This document shows, piece after piece, positions 55,264 to 64,000 of a stretch of 64,000 bases of DNA. Position numbers and translations under genes: made by a program. Source of the stretch: Verticillium longisporum (taxonomy: Eukaryota > Ascomycota > Sordariomycetes > Glomerellales > Plectosphaerellaceae); the NCBI GenBank assembly GCA_019188255.1, contig JAETXT010000005.1, forward strand, positions 5,828,001 through 5,892,000. Reading direction: 5' to 3'. Below the pieces are notes generated by a model that saw only the letters and a program-made list of their open reading frames with translations, was not told where the DNA came from and made no database searches. Every line of letters starts with the position of its first letter. Position 1 is the stretch's first letter.

Positions 55264-56520
55264 ATGTCTCTCCCACGCGGCCTCTCGTCGGTCCTCAAAA
55301 AGAGCCCCTCGGATGTTGTCATTCTCTCGTCCCTGCGAACTCCGATTTGCCGATCCTACCGAGGTCAACTCAAGGACGCCTACCCCGAAGAACTCCTCTC
55401 CGTCGTGCTACGCGCCACGCTCGATGCGAACCCCAACCTTGACCCAGCCGCCGTCGAAGAGGTCGCCGTCGGCGTCGTCCTCTCGGAGCTCGGCGGCTCC
55501 AAGGCCGCCAAGATGGCCCTCAACCACGTCGGCTACCCGAGCACGACGACCCTCTACACCGTCAACCGCGCCTGCTCCTCGTCGCTGCAGTCCATTGCGC
55601 TCGTCGCGGCGCAGATCCGCACCGACGTCATCTCGGTCGGCATCGGCGCCGGCATGGAGAGCATGACGCGCAACTACGGCAGCAAGGCCATCCCCGTCGA
55701 CCTGTGGCCCGCCCTCGCGGCGTCGGACGTCAAGGACGCGCGCGACTGCATCATGCCCATGGGCCTGACGTCGGAGAACGTCGCCGCGCGCTACGGCGTG
55801 TCGCGCGCCGACCAGGACGCCTTTGCCGTCGAGAGCCACCGCCGCGCCGCCAGGGCGCGCGCCGACGGCGCCTTTGCGCAGGAGATTGTGCCCGTGGCGA
55901 CGCGCTTCCAGGCGGTCGACAAGCAGGGCAACAAGGTCGGCGACGAGCAGCAGGTGACGGTGACGCAGGACGACGGCATCCGCGCCGGCGCCTCGGTCGA
56001 GGGCCTCGCCAAGCTGAAGCCCGCGTTCCAGGCCGACGGCGCCAGCACGGCGGGCAACTCGTCCCAGGTGTCGGACGGCGCGGCGGCGACGCTGCTGATG
56101 CGGCGGAGCACGGCGACGGCGCTGGGCCTCGCGGGCAGCATTCTCGGCAAGTTTGTCGGCGCCACAACGTCGGGGTGCGCGCCCGACGAGATGGGCATCG
56201 GACCCGTGCTGGCGATCCCCAAGATCCTCGACCAGCTGGGCCTCACGACCGAGGACGTCGACCGGTGGGAGATCAACGAGGCGTTCGCGAGCCAGGCCAT
56301 CTACAGCGTGCGCGCGCTGGGGCTCGAGAAGGCGTGGCAGGACGGCCGTGTCAACCCCGACGGCGGCGCCATTGCGCTGGGCCACCCGCTCGGTGCGACG
56401 GGTGCCAGGATGGCGAGCACGCTGCTGCACGGCCTCGGGAGGACGGGCGGCGATGTCGGTGTTGTGAGCATGTGTGTCGGCACGGGCATGGGCATGGCGG
56501 GCGTGTTTGTGCGGGAGTAA
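55264..56520 (+). CDS. 3-ketoacyl-CoA thiolase (acetyl-CoA acyltransferase)
   Basis: Cleaves 3-ketoacyl-CoA with CoA to acetyl-CoA and a shortened acyl-CoA, the last step of beta-oxidation. 418 residues, single exon. Nucleophilic Cys104 is in NRACSSSLQ, NEAFASQ precedes the third motif, His374 is in GGAIALGHPLGATGAR, and Cys404 is in CVGTGMG. All catalytic residues are present. The sequence is closest to the peroxisomal POT1/FOX3 type (ELGGSKAAKMALNHVGYP). However, I see no C-terminal PTS1 (ends VRE) and no clear PTS2 nonapeptide in the short N-terminus, so its location is uncertain (cytosol, or piggy-back import). Confidence 0.93.
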   Translation: MSLPRGLSSVLKKSPSDVVILSSLRTPICRSYRGQLKDAYPEELLSVVLRATLDANPNLDPAAVEEVAVGVVLSELGGSKAAKMALNHVGYPSTTTLYTVNRACSSSLQSIALVAAQIRTDVISVGIGAGMESMTRNYGSKAIPVDLWPALAASDVKDARDCIMPMGLTSENVAARYGVSRADQDAFAVESHRRAARARADGAFAQEIVPVATRFQAVDKQGNKVGDEQQVTVTQDDGIRAGASVEGLAKLKPAFQADGASTAGNSSQVSDGAAATLLMRRSTATALGLAGSILGKFVGATTSGCAPDEMGIGPVLAIPKILDQLGLTTEDVDRWEINEAFASQAIYSVRALGLEKAWQDGRVNPDGGAIALGHPLGATGARMASTLLHGLGRTGGDVGVVSMCVGTGMGMAGVFVRE

Positions 56521-57596
56521 TGCTGCACATTGGCTTGTTGCATGTATTGTGTTTTTTATTATAGGTGACTGGAAAATGTTCAAGTCGTTCGGGATCAGTT
56601 TATACCTTCTGGGCCAATTTTGTGATGCTCATCAACTATGGAGCTCTCCATGAGCTGTTCTGGATACTGCCTGGCAGTGGTCTCCACCTGAGAGGGCCGA
56701 GTCCCCTGCGCTTTACTCGGCCCGCATAAGCGCCATCGACAACGGTGCAGCACACGTGCAACATGTGAGTCTTTCGGCAAACGACGCCCAGACTAGGAGA
56801 TTTTCTGGAGGATGCCTTGCCCACCTATGAACACGGACCCAAAGACGGCATACTACCTCATGGTAGGTAGGTACCCAGGCAACTAGGTAGGCAAGCTGTT
56901 GACGGAAAATTTGGCAGGCACAGAGTCGCTTATACTAGACATCTACCGCCAAATCAATCTACCTTCGATTTCCACCACCACATCCTTCGTCCATTAAGGC
57001 ATAGATATAATCCAGCTATAAACACACTCTATATAGGCCTGTAGCTCTATCTAAGACTCTCTGGCTAGGGCCTTAAGGTCTTCTATGTCTTGGACTGCGT
57101 ACTGTTGGATGTCCTACATTGGTATCCTCTACAGGGGAGAGGTCTAGAGATGCTGGCGTAGTTTTGTTAGGTAAGCGATTTTGTGCCCGCCAGATTTTCT
57201 GTCACCAGCTTGGTACCTAGGTAGGTACATGAAGGACGGCGGGAAAGCGGAAACCCACTCGTCGGTATTCGTGGCCATTCATTGGCGCGGGGCATGACCG
57301 AGCATGGCTGACATGAGCGTCAGAATCGCGGAGTGTCGCACGTCCATGTCGCACGGGGCGGAAGGCGGACTTCTCGTTCGGGCTGCCCCGCTCTCCGCCG
57401 TGCCTCCGATTCGTCGGGTCGTTCTTGCCCCCCCGCATTCAACCTTGCCAAACCGCCGTGTCAAGGGAAGAATTGTTGAAAAGCAGGCCAAGGTCGGCCT
57501 CGCATCTGTGTGCTTGATCTCGACCTTCTTCTCGACTGCCACCCAGTTGGGATTGCTTCACCAGCCATCGTGTCTGTCCTGTCCGATCCAACAGCC
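56521..57596. other. Intergenic with AT-rich patch and AGGTAGGTACC motifs
   Basis: No supportable gene. AGGTAGGTACC-type motifs are at 56862-56876 and 57212-57228. About 56930-57180 is AT-rich. It has a minus-strand frame with protein-like runs (DIQQYAVQDIEDLKALARES) broken by stop codons, possibly an old mobile-element relic. Confidence 0.45.
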
Positions 57597-59145
57597 ATGT
57601 CTCAGACCGCGACAATCACGCGCCCTGCCACGGCCTTGTCTGTCGGTGGCAAGTCCAACAGCCCTTCATCGCCCATGGCTGCTGAAGGCATCGAGCTCCA
57701 GCGCATGGGCACCGGCCAATCTGTCGGCAAGGACATGACGCGTGTCGGGTCAACGCCACAGGACCCGCGAAGGACCTCTTCAGAAGAGGTCGGAGACGCC
57801 GATGGTGCAGGCCCGCCGCCAGGACATGTTGCCCATGGTGAAGTCCAGCGATGGAACCACCCGCGCGGCAACGTTCCCAAGCTGGCTTTCGCATTTCTGT
57901 CCTTCATCATTGCCGGCCTCAACGACGCGGCCGTTGGTGTGGGTTCAACCTGGACTCTCCTCCTGACGAAAGTCGCTAACATTGCCTAGGCCCTCATTCC
58001 TTACGTATGTCATGGCAAGAGTCCATCCCTCCTGACGGCGTGCTGACCGACGACAGCTTGAACAATACTACGACCTCAACTACACCATCGTGTCGCTCGT
58101 CTTCCTGACGCCCTTTGCCGGCTACTCGGTCGCTGCCTTTACCAATGCACGCATCCACATGAAGTACGGCCAGCGCGGCGTGGCTGTCATGGCCCCGCTG
58201 TGCCACATCATCACCTACGCCGTCGTCGCCACGCACCCGCCGTTCCCCGTCATCGTCGTCATCTACGCCATCTCGGGCTTCGGCAACGGCCTCACCGACG
58301 CCTGCTACTGCGCCTGGGTCGGCGACATGGACAAGGCCAACCAGGTCCAGGGCTTCATGCACGCCTGCTACTCCCTCGGCGCCCTCTTCGCCCCGCTCAT
58401 CGCCACCTCCATGGTCGTCAAGGCCGGCCTGCCGTGGTACACCTTTTACTACATCATGATCGCCATCTCCGTGCTCGAGTGGGTCGGTCTCACCATCACC
58501 TTCTGGCACAAGACGGGCGCCGTCTACCGCGCCGAGCATCCGCGCCAGGACGGCGCCAAGGGCGCCGGCACCAAGGACGCCCTCAAGAGCAAGGTCACCT
58601 GGATGTGCGCCCTCTTCTTCTCCACCTACATGGGCGTCGAGGTCGGCCTCGGCGGCTGGGTCGTCACCTTCATGCTGCGCGTGCGCGACGCCGGCGCCTA
58701 CGCATCCGGCATCTCGGGCTCCGGCTTCTGGGCCGGCATGGTCGCCGGCCGCGCCGGCCTCGGCTTCGTGACCGAGCGCTTCGGCGAGCGCCTCTGCATC
58801 AGCATCTACCTCGTGTGCTGCATCGCGCTGCAGCTGCTCTTCTGGCTCGTGCCGCGCTTCGAGGTGTCCGCCGTCGCCGTCGCCTTCCTCGGCTTCTTCC
58901 TCGGGCCCATGTTCCCCGGCGCCGTCACCGTCACGGCCAAGCTGCTGCCCAAGGACATCCACGTCAGCGCCATCGGGTTCGCCATGGCCATGGGCGGCAC
59001 GGGCGGCACCGTCTTCCCGTTTGCCATTGGTGCCATTGCGGCGAAGCGGGGTCTGCTGGTGCTGCAGCCCATCATTCTGGCGCTCATCGTCGTCGTCGCC
59101 GGTGTGTGGCTTGCCTTTCCTCGGATCAAGAAACGCCAGACGTGA
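57597..59145 (+). CDS. MFS transporter, fucose:H+ symporter-like (Bsc6-like)
   Basis: Membrane transporter of 481 residues, probably for a sugar or related small solute; substrate unproven. Exons are 57597-57938, 57990-58004 and 58057-59145. The N-terminal ~100 residues are hydrophilic and Ser/Pro-rich. The first membrane segment is AFLSFIIAGLNDAAVGALIPY, which crosses both introns. GFGNGLTDACYCAWVG and HACYSLGALFAPLIAT are characteristic of FucP-like carriers, as is FLGFFLGPMFPG in the C-terminal half. The 15 nt middle exon encodes ALIPY, and this is required to complete the first helix. It converges on the next MFS gene. Confidence 0.9.
57990..58004 (+). other. 15-nucleotide micro-exon of the FucP-like MFS gene
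   Basis: Bounded by GCCTAG (acceptor) and GTATGT (donor), phase 0 on both sides. It encodes ALIPY between AAVG and LEQYY, which matches the family sequence. Confidence 0.8.
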
Positions 59146-59538
59146 GTGCGCGTGTCCTGCCGGGGTTGGGCTGTCTGTTGGATTTCTGTGCACAAGCCAA
59201 GCTTGGTCGCCATACAATACATCATCGACTGCTGAAGTATTTCTTAAGCCAAGCATCGTGCACTATAGATATGATTCGAAATATAGTGATTTCAACGATG
59301 ATGATTTGAAAGATAACGATTTCAATATAATAACTTCAACGATGATGATTTCGAAGATGATGGTTTCAAAGATACTTGATTTCATGCCCAGTGTCAAAAC
59401 CTTGACGAGACCCGATTTGCGCCGAAAGCCCATTCTACATACAGTCTTTGGTGTGAAGCTGGCTCAAGCCAGCCATGTCGTACGCGCCCACGCGTTTTCC
59501 ATACGCCGTCCCCGTGCAGCTTCCGCTCCGTACCGCGT
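59146..59538. other. 3' spacer between convergent MFS genes, with GAT-rich repeat
   Basis: 393 bp; contains the degenerate 15 bp repeat at 59267-59385. Otherwise nothing recognised. Confidence 0.6.
59267..59385. repeat. Degenerate 15 bp tandem repeat, about seven units
   Basis: Consensus near GATGATGATTTCAAA. Clear units are at 59297-59311, 59312-59326, 59327-59340, 59341-59355, 59356-59370 and 59371-59385. Confidence 0.8.
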
Positions 59539-61420
59539 CTAGTATCCGTAAAGATTGCCGTGATCGGCGCCAGAAGCACGAATCCTCTTGTTCTCGCGGA
59601 TGAGCAGCACGCGGATGACCCACGCACACACAATGGAACCAAAGGCAAACGCGGCCGAGGCACCGAAGCCAATGGCGTACCGAGGCGAGTCGGACTTGGG
59701 CCAGAGGTACGCGCCGTAGATGTAGCCAATCTGGCCGCCGACGTTGGTCATGGCCAGCACGACGGCCTTCTTCTCCTTGGTCTGGCCCAGCGTCGACGAC
59801 GCCCAGCCGATGATGACGCTGTTGACCGAGTACGCGCCGGCCGCGAAGATGAAGCACGCGACGTAGCGGGCGGCCGTGTTGAGCGAGGCGGCGGCGAGGG
59901 CGAAACCTGCGACGGCAAAGGCGAGGCCGGCGGTGATGTGCCATGTGCGCTCGTGGAGGCGGCCCGAGCTCCAGCCGAAGAAGATGCCGGCGGCGCCTGC
60001 GAAGATGAAGGGCGGGCACGTCATGACGAGCGTGACGGTCGTGTTGAAGCCGAGTGTCTTGATGACTCTGGTCACAAGAATGTTAGACCCGCCACCTGCA
60101 TTGTTCGACGGAAGAGTTACACGTACGTGGGGAAGAAGCTGTTGAAGGAGCAGGCAGAGAGGTGGAAGCACTGCATCAGCACGAAGAGCCATGTGCGCTT
60201 GTCCCGGCACGCCTGCTTGAGACCCTCGACGGCAGACGCCTGGCCCAGCGAGTCGGTGAGCTTGTCCTTCTCCATGCGGGAGTGCGCGAGCTCCTTCTCG
60301 CGTTCGCTCAGCCAGCGGGTCGTGAGAGGCGTGTTGGGGAGGAGCCAGAATCCGAGCACGGCCACGAGAGCTGTGACGACACCCTCGAGGAGGAAGAGCC
60401 AGCGCCATCCCTCGAGACCGCGAACGTCATCCAGGCCCTCAAAGACACCAGCTGCGATGAGGCCAGAGAATCCGGTGGCCAGGATCTGAGCGCAGTACAG
60501 AACAGCAATGCGGGTTGCAACCTCTGTACGGCCGCGTCAGCAAGCTGCAAAGGCTTCCTTGTCATACTTACGGACTCACCTTTGCGGGTATAGAAAATCG
60601 AAAGCATGTATGTGGCACCGGGATAGAACTGTGCCAGAGGTCAGAAGAGCCTTCAATTCAGCGCAGAGATTTCCTCACAGGAGCTTCCGTGATGCCCAGG
60701 AAGAAACGGCATGCTACGAGGCCAGCAAAGTTGTGGACGAGAGCGGTGCAAGCTATGGAGTCACGACCGTCAGTGTGGATCCTGAAGGGTTCAGAGTGAC
60801 AGGCCACGCCAGATGCAATACGCCAACTTACCCGACACAACAGCCCACACAACCATCCAAGAGCTCATGTAAATCCCAGGATTCACCTTTGTGATCAACA
60901 TGTTGGAAGGGATCTGCATGAGGACATAGCCGACAAACAGACTGCAGCCGAGTCAGCTTCGGGGACGCCCCAGTATTGCTGTCCTCGTTGAATACTCACA
61001 TGGACACGGCCGTGTTAAAGTCTGTTCCCGTCATCTTCAGGTCGTCTTCGAGACCATTGAGACGCGCCTGTGCAATGGCGTTGCGATCAACGTAGTTTAA
61101 AAAGTACATCACACAGAGTGTGGGCTGTCACCAATGTCGCAGTTAGCGTTTTGTCAGGGATGAAAGAGTGATCACCAAGTTCCACGTACCATGATGCGAT
61201 AGTCAAGCTTCTTCACCAAACGAATCTCCTCTGGATCGGTCTTCTTTGCTGTTCCCGTGTAATCGACCTCTCCCTCTTCAGCGAAGACTTGCTTCTCGCC
61301 ATCGTCGTCGATGTTGCTGCGCACATGGTCGATGTGCTCCTCCCGCGAGGCACGCTTCTCCTGAGGGGTCGTCATCTCGAGTTGCTGGTTGCTTTGTATG
61401 TCGTCTTCCTGGCGGTGCAT
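59539..61420 (-). CDS. MFS transporter, Dal5-type anion:cation symporter family
   Basis: 504 residues; relatives import allantoate, nicotinate, pantothenate or similar organic anions, and the substrate here is unknown. Seven exons on the minus strand: 61420-61190, 61124-61000, 60941-60832, 60752-60679, 60628-60580, 60523-60127 and 60067-59539. Six introns of 50-79 bp all have GT..AG borders and join in frame. The cytosolic N-terminus (~75 residues) is highly charged. YFLNYVDRNAIAQARLNG and LFVGYVLMQIPSNMLI are diagnostic of the Dal5 family. ACRFFLGITEAP and FYPGATYMLSIFYTRKE follow. The C-terminal half has GWRWLFLLEGV and a GWSSGRLHER loop. The gene is intact. Confidence 0.92.
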
Positions 61421-63347
61421 GCCTCGTCTTCGGGAGGGAAGTTGTAATGAAGAGACAGGCTGCTGTTGCAGGATTGAGACAGAAGCGGTAGCGGTGTGCG
61501 ACTTGACAACTGACTTTATATCTCCCGTACCGCAATCTCTCCGTGTTTGACGCTCACAAGTCAGGATTTGGCGCCTAGTGTCAGTGCTGATCTTCTCAAA
61601 CCTGGGGTAACAACGTGCCGTGAGTTCCAGACTTTACGGGGGCACATTTGGGACCCGGGGATGCTGAGGTGTGGTGATGAAGGCGGGGAAGTGGACCCCA
61701 GACTTCGCGGGGTGAACGGCGACAGATTTGACCACCGAACCCGAGGGGGTGGGGGATTTGGGGATTTCGTCAGAGCGTCCTTCAGATGCGCCATTGGAGT
61801 TACTTGGAGATAAGGCGTCGCGTGCTCGGCACGTTCTGGGCCGCTGATGCTTCTCCAGCTTGGCGTTCGGGGCCTTTGAGGGGGTACCGTGGCTCTCTCG
61901 GTGTGGGGAAGTGACCCAAGAGGGGCGTCATGCTGGTTTACCCCAGAAGCTTGACACAGATTGCAAATCTTGACTCCTCGTTACTGTGAATGGTTGGATG
62001 TCGCTCGGGATATAGAGTTATGGCACTACTGCCTGTACTCTAGTGTTTTTTCCGTGCTGCACGGCAACTGCAGCAGATGCGCTCACGGAAGGCATGCCTC
62101 AGACGCCGTTCCATGAGCGAGGGTCTTTGCGAAAGAAGTCCCAAAGCACCCACAAGCAACGAGAAACACGTTTGGAGGGGGTTTGAGAGAAACCCGGGCA
62201 GCAGTGTGAAGAGATTGATGCAAAGCTTCTCCGCGAGCACGACATCCCACCTCATATGACCGCCATGTTCGATGTTTTGGACGGCACCCCGATCCACACT
62301 CACGCTGACATCGTCGGAAGGTTTAACCATGGTGTACTCCGATAATGATATCGGAGATACCATACATCCCGATGATTCTGCTGATAAGTTGAATCACCCA
62401 CCCAATCAGGAATCATTGTGAGAGGGAAAGTGGCAGTTGGTAAGAAAGCCATTGTTTGAAGAAAAAGAGACACGACGTTCAATTTATGTGTGATGTTGTC
62501 TTCCAAGGAACTGCGCTGATGGAAGCCGATATGTGCCTAACACCCTGTGATGTGCAGCAAATTAGTATCCGGAATCGAGACTTCAATACAGTGCCTGGTA
62601 AGTAGAGAAAACGCATTCGCATTGTGAGGACATGCTTCGAGTTACATAACCCCCAGCCAGTCTGGAGACGATAGCTGAGGAAGTCTAGCAACCGCAAAGG
62701 CGCTGGAGTGCCAAGGTGGCCAATGATTCGCGTGGGTGCTACGGTGAGGTTCGGACCCCAGAAATTGGGCCGTCATGCCGGGAACGAGACCCCCCTTGGC
62801 CTGCTCACGCTCGAGATTCACGAATAGGGATCCCAGTCGCTGTCGGATTTGCAGCTGAATAGTCTCAATGTGCAATGATTCATCAGCCTTTCGCCAGCTG
62901 CCACTTTGCGCACGCATCAGCTGCTTTCAGAAAAGTGCCCGCCTATCTGTCAGAGGACCTGGATCTGCCTCTCCTCTTGCGAGGCAGAGAGGCGGAGCCG
63001 TGTAGGACATTTACATAATGTTTGACTGAACGCGATGACAGCAGCGAATGTAACCGAGGGCAATCGGCAAGTAAATGTCTTCTCACAGAGTCGGAGGCGC
63101 TTGATTGTCTTCTGAGTGGCATGAGCCAACTTTTCTTGATCGCGATTTAACGGGAGGAACGGAGTTTACATGACACTCCTACTGGAAAGCTGCTGGGAAC
63201 AAACTAAGCAGAGAGCTTAAATAAGAAATCAATGATATCGAGAGGACTTTCGGGAACCTTGTAGAATGACAACGTGGTTCTGGCGTGCAGGACTCAGCAC
63301 TAGAAGATAGTCTACTTGAGTGTTGCCCACTATAATTTCCGTCATGT
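61421..63347. other. Intergenic between the Dal5-type gene and tRNA-Ala; contains coding-like fragments
   Basis: No intact gene. The plus strand at about 62077-62430 contains protein-like runs in changing frames (separate entry). The minus strand at about 62640-62917 has one 91-codon frame of unclear meaning. TTTATAT at about 61511 may be the TATA region of the Dal5-type gene. Confidence 0.45.
62077..62430 (+). pseudogene. Possible decayed protein gene, family unknown
   Basis: Three overlapping frames each contain a plausible coding segment. They are KHVWRGFERNPGSS (about 62165-62205), then EIDAKLLREHDIPPHMTAMF ending in HTHADIVGRFNHG (about 62211-62330), then DIGDTIHPDDSADKLNH (about 62348-62398). 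The order suggests one gene with frame changes or missed introns. I cannot name a family. Confidence 0.22.
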
Positions 63348-63443
63348 GGGGTCGTGGCGCAGTGGTAGCGCGTCTGTTTTGCATTGCTTCGAATTTAAAT
63401 CATGTCTTACAGAAGGTCCCGTGTTCAATCCGCGGCGGCTCCA
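63348..63443 (+). tRNA. tRNA-Ala (anticodon UGC) with a 24 nt intron
   Basis: All arms fold. Acceptor GGGGTCG pairs with CGGCTCC (63436-63442) with discriminator A63443. The D-arm is GCGC-AGTGGTA-GCGC. The anticodon stem is TCTGT/ACAGA. The T-arm is CCGTG-TTCAATC-CGCGG. Anticodon TGC is at 63380-63382, followed by A37 and an intron at 63384-63407, the standard position for eukaryotic tRNA introns. The A box (TGGCGCAGTGG) and B box (GTGTTCAATCC) are present, and a TTTT run follows 3 bases after the end as a Pol III terminator. Mature length is 72 nt before CCA. Confidence 0.95.
63384..63407 (+). other. tRNA-Ala intron
   Basis: 24 nt, inserted one base 3' of the anticodon (after position 37). 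Confidence 0.88.
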
Positions 63444-64000
63444 GTTTTGTGTTTTGCCCTCACAGTCGACGGGCCGTTCTTCTTTTATGCGTATCACAGC
63501 TCGAATTCGGCAGCTCTCGGGTTTGAATGAACAAAACAAACTGGATTTGATTGCATTATGTGTATGTCCTGTCATAAAGTTTCTAATCTGGTGTATCTCC
63601 TTTTAAATCAAGGGAGCATTTGCGACACTCCAAGGGAATTACGTGGCTTGTTGTCTGATTCATAGGTTCAGGTGTATCACTTGGAACTTTCAAGGGTCTT
63701 TCCTATTGCTGCTATTTAGGTCACTGCCTCTTGCACCACCTAGTCACTCCTATTTATATTCTTCAACCCGTCTCAACCTCCCACCTAATCTTTTGACCTC
63801 TGCCTCACTTCAATCTTCAACCTACTTCACCAACGGCAATCCTCAATCGTATACTATCTTCCGCAGTGTTTTCTGGTGGCACCCGATTGCTCCGCCCCCG
63901 AAGTTGGTGCCTTTCAGGTACACTGCAGCTCAACATGTCTCAGCTGTCCCGTACTGAAGATAGCAAACCTACCATCTTGAAACCTATTCAATCCAGTCAC
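63444..64000. other. Right-edge intergenic sequence
   Basis: No gene seen. A C/T-rich plus strand at about 63720-63850 resembles the upstream leaders elsewhere in this window, so a plus-strand gene may start beyond the right edge. Confidence 0.4.
63445..63448 (+). terminator. Pol III terminator of tRNA-Ala
   Basis: TTTT run three positions after the tRNA 3' end. Confidence 0.6.

Noticed and set aside
50755..61420. A secondary-metabolite cluster around the three MFS genes
   Set aside because: No polyketide synthase, peptide synthetase, terpene synthase or prenyltransferase is present; the enzymes here are a decarboxylase, an NmrA-like protein and a beta-oxidation thiolase.
1..64000. CRISPR arrays, 5S rRNA or bacterial-type operons
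   Set aside because: The sequence is eukaryotic with spliceosomal introns; no spacer-repeat arrays and no 5S-like internal promoter were seen.

Overview
This 64 kb window is nuclear DNA of a filamentous ascomycete (Pezizomycotina, most probably Sordariomycetes). The genes have short 47-92 bp GT..AG introns with CTAAC-like branch points and GC-rich exons. Pyrimidine-rich leaders precede several start codons, and the gene content is typical of the group (PDR-type ABC transporter, Zn(II)2Cys6 regulator, DFG5/DCW1-like GH76, TRI12-type MFS, Fot1/pogo transposon). I can support 18 protein genes, one intron-containing tRNA-Ala(UGC), one decayed pogo-like transposon with intact terminal repeats, and a probable solo LTR.

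Layout. 1-1219: 3' part of a GH51 alpha-L-arabinofuranosidase. 1220-8286: about 7 kb without a recognisable gene. 8287-12935: PDR-type ABC transporter with an in-frame TAG and a frameshift. 15157-16606: GPI-type GH76. 17289-20493: divergent SAM50 and UBC6. 22021-24711: BTB/POZ protein (one frameshift). 26442-28280: TMEM135-like membrane protein. 28395-31294: divergent PdxT and PdxS, the two subunits of vitamin B6 synthase (PdxS carries one frameshift). 32314-33261: SDR. 33733-36166: transposon-rich patch. 36736-39002: six-exon Zn2Cys6 factor. 40865-45037: 1,390-residue, largely disordered protein of unknown function. 46573-48361: dysferlin-domain peroxin-like membrane protein. 48782-52703: 2,2-dialkylglycine decarboxylase and TRI12-type MFS, tandem on the minus strand, with four CCGCGG sites between them. 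53724-56520: NmrA-like protein and 3-ketoacyl-CoA thiolase. 57597-61420: two convergent MFS transporters. 63348-63443: tRNA-Ala.

Most genes are unrelated housekeeping or accessory genes. Real functional links are the PdxS/PdxT pair (one enzyme complex, shared promoter region) and possibly the decarboxylase/MFS pair, which looks like a small alpha,alpha-dialkyl amino acid (2-aminoisobutyrate) handling module.

Caution on sequence quality: three otherwise intact conserved genes (ABC transporter, BTB, PdxS) each need exactly one extra base, at or beside short base runs, and all five frame changes in the transposase also fall in homopolymers. This is what residual homopolymer indels in an assembly look like, so these genes should not be called dead without resequencing. 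Intron positions were chosen by reading frame, splice consensus and fit to family sequence. Family assignments are from recognition of motifs; no database search was run.
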